Shown: positions 5,561 to 7,223 of the stretch, one piece after another
How positions within the stretch are numbered: position 1 is the stretch's first letter
How the letters are laid out: each line of letters begins with the position of its first letter
Assembly (NCBI GenBank): GCA_017543005.1
Contig: JAFWEA010000106.1
Span: forward strand, 1-7,223
Direction of reading: 5' to 3'
Origin: Solobacterium sp.
GTDB taxonomy: Bacteria > Bacillota_I > Bacilli_A > Erysipelotrichales > Erysipelotrichaceae
DNA: 7,223 nucleotides
Program-made: the position numbers and the translations under genes
The notes under the pieces: model-generated
Databases searched by the model: none
Seen by the model: the letters and a program-made list of their open reading frames with translations, nothing else
Told to the model about the DNA's origin: nothing

Positions 5561-7222
5561 TTATTCGCCTGTATCAGCGGTATTGGGCACAGCCACCCGG
5601 ACAACCGGTGCCGGTGTCTTCTGCCCTGAGGGAGATGCTGGCTTTGCCGGCTCTGTCGGGTCAGTAATTGGATCTGCCGCGGCCGGGGCAATGGTCAGCT
5701 TCGTTTCCACACTGCCGTCGTCAAAGTTTACTTTCAGCGTATGCGTTCCCGCTCCCAGTTTCTCAAGCGCTGCCGCCTTCACTTTGGCGTTGAGACTGCC
5801 CGATACAGCAGTGTAGTCTGCTGCCGCAAGGGCACTGCCGTCAATTTCAATCCCGGTGAAATGACTGAAGGTTTCTGCGTCATTGATATTGCGGTTCACA
5901 ATGATTTCCAGATCCGTCCCGGAGCCCTTTGTCCAGCTGCTGTCTGCCCCTTTGGAGAATATGTAGATAATCTCTTCCGGTGCTTCCTTGCCGAGCTTGA
6001 TGGCAATACTGCCGTCACTGTTATGAATGACTTCAAGAACATCCAGGTCACAGCCATCCGGAAGCTTCACATTTTCCTTTGTCAGAGAACTGAAGTTCAC
6101 GGCATCATCCGGGAAGAAGCCGATCAGAATCGTACCGTCCGCATTTTTCTTATAGTCGGAATCGGCAATCGTTACGGATGTACCTTCGGCAATTCTTGTA
6201 TAGCCGATGATACTGCTGAAATCGAAATCAGCCGGCAAGGCAGTGATGGTAAGCAGTTCTTCGGAATCTTCCACCTTGGCACTGACCCCGGTCGTATATT
6301 TGGCCATGATGAAGCCCAGCTGTCCCTTGTAGTCGATCACCAGCCACTGGTTTCCTTCTCCGTCAGTCACTACGCCGGTGACCAGCACGACATCATCAGC
6401 CTTGATGCCGCCGATGCGGTAGCTGCTCTGATCCGGTGCTTCCCGCACATTCAGCGCACCTGCAGTAATCGTGACATTCTCCGGCGGAATCGCTGTTTCC
6501 TCGGAATAGGTCAGGGCCAGATATTGTCTGTTGACCCAGCCTTCCTGGCCGTCAAAGTCAATCAGCACCCAGTTGCCGGCAACTGCTTTTGCCTTGACGA
6601 CATCACCGTATTTCAGCCCGCCCAGCCGCAGACTGTTCGCCGAAGCACCGGTGCGCACATTCAGGCTGCCGGCCGTGACCACAAACAGATCACTGCTGAC
6701 TTCCAGAAGCGGCATCTGCACCATGGCGTACAGGCATCCGGTGGAATCTACCGTCACCTCGGCTGTCTGTCCGTTGACCATGGCAGTGGCTCCGGAATCA
6801 AAGTATCCGTAGTATTCCGCATCCGGTTTCACTTTGATTCTGATTGCATAATCCTTGCCATCTTCAAACGCCGCATCGGTATAATTCCAGCCGCCCTCAC
6901 CATCGGAAACAACCCAATAGGTTTCCGCTGCATCAACAGCGGTATCCACCACATCTGTTGTGATGCCGTCAGTGACCGGCAATGCCCCGGCACTTGGCGG
7001 GGTTACGCCTGTAATCGTGACATGGTTGATCGGGATGGCTAGCTGAGGGGAACTGAAGTGCGCATAGCTGTAAGCCGGCCAGGCGGCCCAGGATTCCCGC
7101 TGCTCCCACATGACATTGTTGTTCATAAAGGTCGGGAAACGGTCCAGGGTGTAGGTCTTGCTGTCCTCTCCTTCGATCCGGACCTGAATTGCCAGGCGGT
7201 AATAACCCGGTCGGAAGGTTGT
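5561..7222 (-). CDS. Secreted/surface protein with two bacterial SH3 domains and an X2-like domain, 5' end outside the window
   Basis: The frame is open to the window edge (553 codons), so the internal ATG at 7126 is not the true start; any signal peptide is outside. Numbering from the first whole codon, the fragment holds a tryptophan-rich beta-type segment (1-65) and a related segment (about 118-175, with FEDGKDYAIRIKV and AMVNGQTAEVTV). Two SH3b domains follow at about 177-238 (LNVRTGAS, GGLKYGD, GWVNRQYL) and 249-308 (LNVREAPD, GGIKADD, GFIMAKY). After a less clear beta-rich stretch comes an X2-like sandwich (about 423-511, EIDGSALAAADYT and GAGTHTLKVNF). A Pro/Thr/Ala-rich tail ends in VPNTADTGE. 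SH3b domains commonly bind cell-wall or surface polymers. No enzyme domain is visible in this part, but one could lie upstream. The end is odd: the tail stops with no hydrophobic helix or basic end, so it looks released or non-covalently wall-bound. Confidence 0.85.
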   Translation of the reverse strand, partial: TTFRPGYYRLAIQVRIEGEDSKTYTLDRFPTFMNNNVMWEQRESWAAWPAYSYAHFSSPQLAIPINHVTITGVTPPSAGALPVTDGITTDVVDTAVDAAETYWVVSDGEGGWNYTDAAFEDGKDYAIRIKVKPDAEYYGYFDSGATAMVNGQTAEVTVDSTGCLYAMVQMPLLEVSSDLFVVTAGSLNVRTGASANSLRLGGLKYGDVVKAKAVAGNWVLIDFDGQEGWVNRQYLALTYSEETAIPPENVTITAGALNVREAPDQSSYRIGGIKADDVVLVTGVVTDGEGNQWLVIDYKGQLGFIMAKYTTGVSAKVEDSEELLTITALPADFDFSSIIGYTRIAEGTSVTIADSDYKKNADGTILIGFFPDDAVNFSSLTKENVKLPDGCDLDVLEVIHNSDGSIAIKLGKEAPEEIIYIFSKGADSSWTKGSGTDLEIIVNRNINDAETFSHFTGIEIDGSALAAADYTAVSGSLNAKVKAAALEKLGAGTHTLKVNFDDGSVETKLTIAPAAADPITDPTEPAKPASPSGQKTPAPVVRVAVPNTADTGE

Positions 7223-7223
7223 C

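Noticed and set aside
5741..7042. A 433-codon open frame on the plus strand opposite the SH3-domain gene
   Set aside because: The minus-strand frame has clear SH3b domains, while the plus-strand product shows no domain and has no ribosome-binding site or neighbour that supports it.

Overview
All genes in this window lie on the minus strand, so the biology reads from right to left. A tRNA-dependent T-box leader on thrS points to a Gram-positive Bacillota. A hydrogenase-type iron-sulfur operon points to a strict anaerobe that ferments. Base composition is close to balanced. A gut-type member of the Erysipelotrichia or Clostridia is my best guess, but nothing here fixes the taxon.

Layout from right to left. 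(1) 7222-5561: the C-terminal part of a large secreted or surface protein with two bacterial SH3 domains and an X2-like beta-sandwich. It ends abruptly where a membrane anchor might be expected, and a strong hairpin terminator follows. (2) 5504-5028: folA, dihydrofolate reductase. (3) 5031-4780: a near-consensus sigma-A promoter whose -35 box overlaps the folA stop codon, then a T-box riboswitch with its intrinsic terminator. (4) 4759-3002: thrS, a threonyl-tRNA synthetase without the N-terminal TGS domain, closed by a terminator at 2992-2967. (5) 2966-2744: a 220-base control region with no gene, rich in dyad symmetry. It holds a Rex-like site, an extended -10 inside a perfect inverted repeat, two 8-bp palindromes set 10 bp apart, and a 17-bp dyad near the ribosome-binding site. 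(6) 2743-1: five overlapping genes, namely a NuoE-like [2Fe-2S] protein, a DRTGG-domain protein, an anti-sigma/serine-kinase-type ATPase, a HydS-like [FeFe]-hydrogenase-related protein, and a second DRTGG-domain protein cut off by the window edge.

The last operon is the most interesting part. Every junction is a 1-8 base overlap, so the five proteins are probably made together and may act as one module. The HydS-like protein keeps all four cysteines expected to hold the H-cluster cubane, but has methionine where catalytic hydrogenases have the proton-relay cysteine. It lacks a PAS domain. Together with a protein-kinase-type ATPase, a thioredoxin-fold [2Fe-2S] protein and two small DRTGG proteins, this suggests a redox- or H2-responsive regulatory module rather than a simple catalytic enzyme. 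Related neighbourhoods are, from memory, found beside electron-bifurcating hydrogenases in anaerobes. The genes to the left of base 1 would be the test.
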